From: Gammaproteobacteria bacterium
GTDB lineage: Bacteria > Pseudomonadota > Gammaproteobacteria > Steroidobacterales > GCA-2729495
Reading direction: 5' to 3'
Assembly (NCBI GenBank): GCA_020851975.1
Contig: JADZBS010000092.1
Span: 1-41,361 of the forward strand
DNA: 41,361 nt
Each line of letters starts with the position of its first letter. The stretch's first letter is position 1. Below are positions 38,915-41,361 of this stretch, piece by piece. Under the pieces are notes generated by a model. The model was not told where the DNA came from. It did not search any database and saw nothing but the letters and a program-made list of their open reading frames with translations. The translations under genes and the position numbers were made by a program.

Positions 38915-41251
38915 ATGAACGGACGTGACTGGAAAGCGCCGGCGCTGCTGCCGGCAGTGGCCGTGCTCGGCATGCTGGCGGGCGACGTGGCGATGGCGCA
39001 GGGCACAGGGCCGCTGCAGGAAATGGTGGTCACCGCGCAGCGGCGCGAGGAGAACCTCCAGGACGTCGGCATCTCGGTGACGGCCTTCAGCGATGCGCAG
39101 GTGCAGCAGATGGGGCTCGTCAACAGCGTCGACGTGGCGCAGATGACGCCCAACCTCAACTACACGGTGCCGCAGGGCGAATCGAGCCAGATCAACTTCT
39201 TCCTGCGCGGCGTCGGCCTCAACGACTTCGCCGACGCGCAGGAGAATCCCGTCGCCGTGTACGTCGACGACGTCTACAAGCCGGCCATGGGTGGTCTCGC
39301 CCTGCAGCTGTTCGACGTCCAGCGCATCGAGGTGCTGCGCGGGCCGCAGGGGGCGCTGTTCGGGCGCAACTCCACGGGTGGCGTGATCCACTACGTCACG
39401 AAGCGGCCGACGGCGGACTTCGACGCCTACGCCGATGCCTCCATCGGGTCCTTCGACCAGAAGAAAGTGGAAGCGGCAATCGGCGGCGCACTGACCGACG
39501 GCGTCATGGCACGGCTGTCGGCCGGCTTCAACCGCCACGACGGCTGGACCCGCAACCGCACGCCGAACGTGCAGGACTACAACGAGACCGATTCGATCGC
39601 CGGTCGCGCCCAGTTGCTGTTCCAGCCCAGCGACACGCTCGAGGTGCTCCTCGCCGGCAACTACTCGAAGAACGATGCGGCGGTCGGCGCCTGGCAGCAC
39701 GAAGCGAGCGTGCGGCCGGACGGCAACGTCAGCATTCCGCTGCCCGGCGGTGTCGATGCCTTCGGCTATGCGGACAACGACGGCGACCCCTGGGCCGGCG
39801 ACTACGACCGGCCGGGCGAGGTCGAGGTGGAGAACCGTGGCGTGCAGGCCAACATCACCTGGACCGTCGGCGGACTCGACATCACCTCGATCACGGCCTA
39901 CACCAATGTCGATCGGCTGCAGCAGGAGGACACGGACATGAATCCGTTCCTCGCGCCGCCGTACTCGCCCCCGCCGCCGCCCCCGCCCGGCATCCGCTCG
40001 TTCATCGCGCCGAGCTTCGCCGCCGAGACCGACACCTTCTCGCAGGAACTGCGCGTGGCGGGCGAGGCCGAGCGGCTGCGCTGGCTCGCCGGCGTCTACT
40101 ACTTCGACAACGAGGTAGACGGCGCCTATGACCTCAACACCGATACCATCGGTTTCGTGCGCATGGACGCCGACTACATCCAGCAGACCGACTCCTGGGA
40201 CGTGTTCGGCCAGGTGGAGTTCGATCTCGCCGAGGCCTGGACCATCATCGCGGGCCTGCGCTGGACCGACGAGGAGAAGGAACTCGACTACAGCAACATC
40301 GACACCTCGGGCATCACCGCCGTCTGCAGCCTCGATCCCGGCCAGCCGGGCTGCACCAACGGCGTGCCGACGCCCGTCACCTCCTGGCGGCCGACACCGG
40401 ATCACATGATCCTGTTCAATACGGCGAGCGTCGGCAGCCTGGCGGTCCAGGATGACAGCTACCTGACCGGCCGCCTGCAGGTGAACTGGCAGGTCGCCGA
40501 CGACGTGATGCTCTATGGCTCGTACTCGCGCGGCAAGAAGTCGGCGGGCTTCAACAACGGTTTCGTCGACACCACCTTCGTGTTCGGCAGCAACTTCCCG
40601 CTGGAGACCATCCCGTTCGGCGACGAGACACTCGATGCCTACGAGATCGGCGTGAAGTCCACGGTCTTCTCGGGGACCACGCGCCTCAACGCGGCGACGT
40701 TCTACTACGACTACAAGGACTTCCAGACCTTCCAGTGGCTGATCCTGAACCAGGTGATCTTCAACACCGACGCCGAGGTCTACGGTGCCGAGGTCGAGAT
40801 CGACAGCCGGCCGATCGACGGGCTCACCCTGCAGCTCGGCATGGGCCTGCTCGACGCCACCGCCGAAGACATCCCCACCATCCTCGGTGATGCCCGCCAC
40901 GACCGCGACATGGTGGGTGCGCCCGACGTGAGCGTGAATGCGCTGGTGCGCTACGAGTGGCCCGCGCTCGGCGGCACACTCGCCGTGCAGGGCTGGGGCA
41001 ACTGGCAGCAGGAGATCTGGTACGACATCCAGAACCACCCGGTCTCGAAGGAAGACGGCTACACGGTGGTGAACTTCCGCACCTCGTACACCAGCGGTGA
41101 CGAGGCCTGGGAGGTCTACGCCTACGTGAACAACGCCTTCGAGGAGGAGTACAAGAACTACAGCTTCGACTTCAGCGTGCCGTTCGGCTTCACCCAGGTC
41201 GCCGCCGGCCTGCCGCGGTGGTGGGGGCTGGGAGCGCGCGTGAGCTTCTGA
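38915..41251 (+). CDS. TonB-dependent outer-membrane receptor
   Basis: A 778-residue receptor. Signal peptide residues 1-28 (GDVAMAQ). TonB-box-like EMVVTAQRREENLQDV, then the plug with NFFLRGVGLNDF, VYVDDVYKP, QRIEVLRGPQGALFGRNSTGG and VIHYVTKRP, then the beta barrel ending GLGARVSF on a terminal phenylalanine. The start has GGGGGAG about six bases upstream. This subclass in sphingomonads and related groups takes up diverse organic compounds as well as iron chelates. An extracellular-loop-like segment near residues 345-360 has seven consecutive prolines. It closes the cluster, 27 bases after the nitrilase stop. Confidence 0.95.
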   Translation: MNGRDWKAPALLPAVAVLGMLAGDVAMAQGTGPLQEMVVTAQRREENLQDVGISVTAFSDAQVQQMGLVNSVDVAQMTPNLNYTVPQGESSQINFFLRGVGLNDFADAQENPVAVYVDDVYKPAMGGLALQLFDVQRIEVLRGPQGALFGRNSTGGVIHYVTKRPTADFDAYADASIGSFDQKKVEAAIGGALTDGVMARLSAGFNRHDGWTRNRTPNVQDYNETDSIAGRAQLLFQPSDTLEVLLAGNYSKNDAAVGAWQHEASVRPDGNVSIPLPGGVDAFGYADNDGDPWAGDYDRPGEVEVENRGVQANITWTVGGLDITSITAYTNVDRLQQEDTDMNPFLAPPYSPPPPPPPGIRSFIAPSFAAETDTFSQELRVAGEAERLRWLAGVYYFDNEVDGAYDLNTDTIGFVRMDADYIQQTDSWDVFGQVEFDLAEAWTIIAGLRWTDEEKELDYSNIDTSGITAVCSLDPGQPGCTNGVPTPVTSWRPTPDHMILFNTASVGSLAVQDDSYLTGRLQVNWQVADDVMLYGSYSRGKKSAGFNNGFVDTTFVFGSNFPLETIPFGDETLDAYEIGVKSTVFSGTTRLNAATFYYDYKDFQTFQWLILNQVIFNTDAEVYGAEVEIDSRPIDGLTLQLGMGLLDATAEDIPTILGDARHDRDMVGAPDVSVNALVRYEWPALGGTLAVQGWGNWQQEIWYDIQNHPVSKEDGYTVVNFRTSYTSGDEAWEVYAYVNNAFEEEYKNYSFDFSVPFGFTQVAAGLPRWWGLGARVSF

Positions 41252-41272
41252 GGGCGGGGGCCGGGTTGTTGG

Positions 41273-41294
41273 TCGCGACTGGCGTCGCTCCTAC
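41273..41294. repeat. REP element, copy 1 after the receptor gene
   Basis: Same 22-bp unit as at 21567-21588 (TCGCGACTGGCGTC, then GCTCCTAC), core hairpin GCGAC-TGGC-GTCGC, 21 bases after the receptor stop. Confidence 0.9.
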
Positions 41295-41326
41295 CTGGCT
41301 GCGATCGGGCGTGGCGCTGGAATCGG

Positions 41327-41348
41327 TCGCGACTGGCGTCGCTCCTAC
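41327..41348. repeat. REP element, copy 2 after the receptor gene
   Basis: Second identical 22-bp unit in the same orientation, 54 bases from the first. The pair may continue beyond the window. Confidence 0.9.
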
Positions 41349-41361
41349 GGGGCCAGCCCAC

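Noticed and set aside
38894-41038. A 714-codon minus-strand frame
   Set aside because: Antisense to the TonB-dependent receptor; composition dominated by Val, His, Asp and Arg and no motif.

Overview
The window is G+C-rich, densely coding DNA from a Gram-negative bacterium, most likely a gammaproteobacterium. The signs are a DcaP-type porin, a TonB-dependent receptor, three PEP-CTERM surface proteins, PurU, ModBC and short REP palindromes of the kind common in Pseudomonas/Xanthomonas relatives. Genus cannot be read from the sequence. No rRNA, tRNA, CRISPR array, integrase or transposase was found.

Layout. (1) 1-5416, minus strand: a five-gene operon of DcaP-like porin, exported glutaminase, exported metal-dependent amidohydrolase, MscS-type channel and a fumarylacetoacetate-hydrolase-family enzyme cut by the window edge. 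It looks like an uptake and amide/acid-breakdown unit. (2) 5417-7989: a PEP-CTERM protein with a sigma-54-like promoter and a strong terminator, then a MurF-like ligase with a C-terminal cysteine cluster. (3) 8022-11035, minus: an operon of arylsulfotransferase-fold protein, two small membrane proteins and a PAPS-type sulfotransferase. (4) 11159-15366: panD and purU flank a patchwork made of a 5'-truncated RHS fragment, a second PEP-CTERM gene, an outer-membrane-protein-like tail and three copies of a short repeat. (5) 15522-20992: metabolic genes (gamma-glutamylputrescine-synthetase-like enzyme, acyl-CoA dehydrogenase, cupin, trans-sulfuration enzyme) and a small heat-shock protein. (6) 20993-21614: REP copies and a 167-bp duplication, without genes.

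(7) 22318-25148, minus: the most striking locus. A single reading frame joins a class II HMG-CoA reductase to a mevalonate kinase, and its stop overlaps the start of a type I isopentenyl-diphosphate isomerase. This gives three mevalonate-route activities on two polypeptides. (8) 25360-29087: an S46 peptidase followed two bases later by a long-chain acyl-CoA ligase. (9) 29389-33659: a third PEP-CTERM gene, modC-modB without modA, two unrecognised genes and a DoxX protein. (10) 33837-41251: a tightly packed plus-strand cluster of a haem-c/FG-GAP lipoprotein, an SDR, an MFS permease, a nitrilase-superfamily enzyme and a TonB-dependent receptor. It reads as an acquisition-and-catabolism unit for an unknown substrate and is followed by two more REP copies.

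Most starts were chosen by Shine-Dalgarno position and family alignment from memory. No database search was run.
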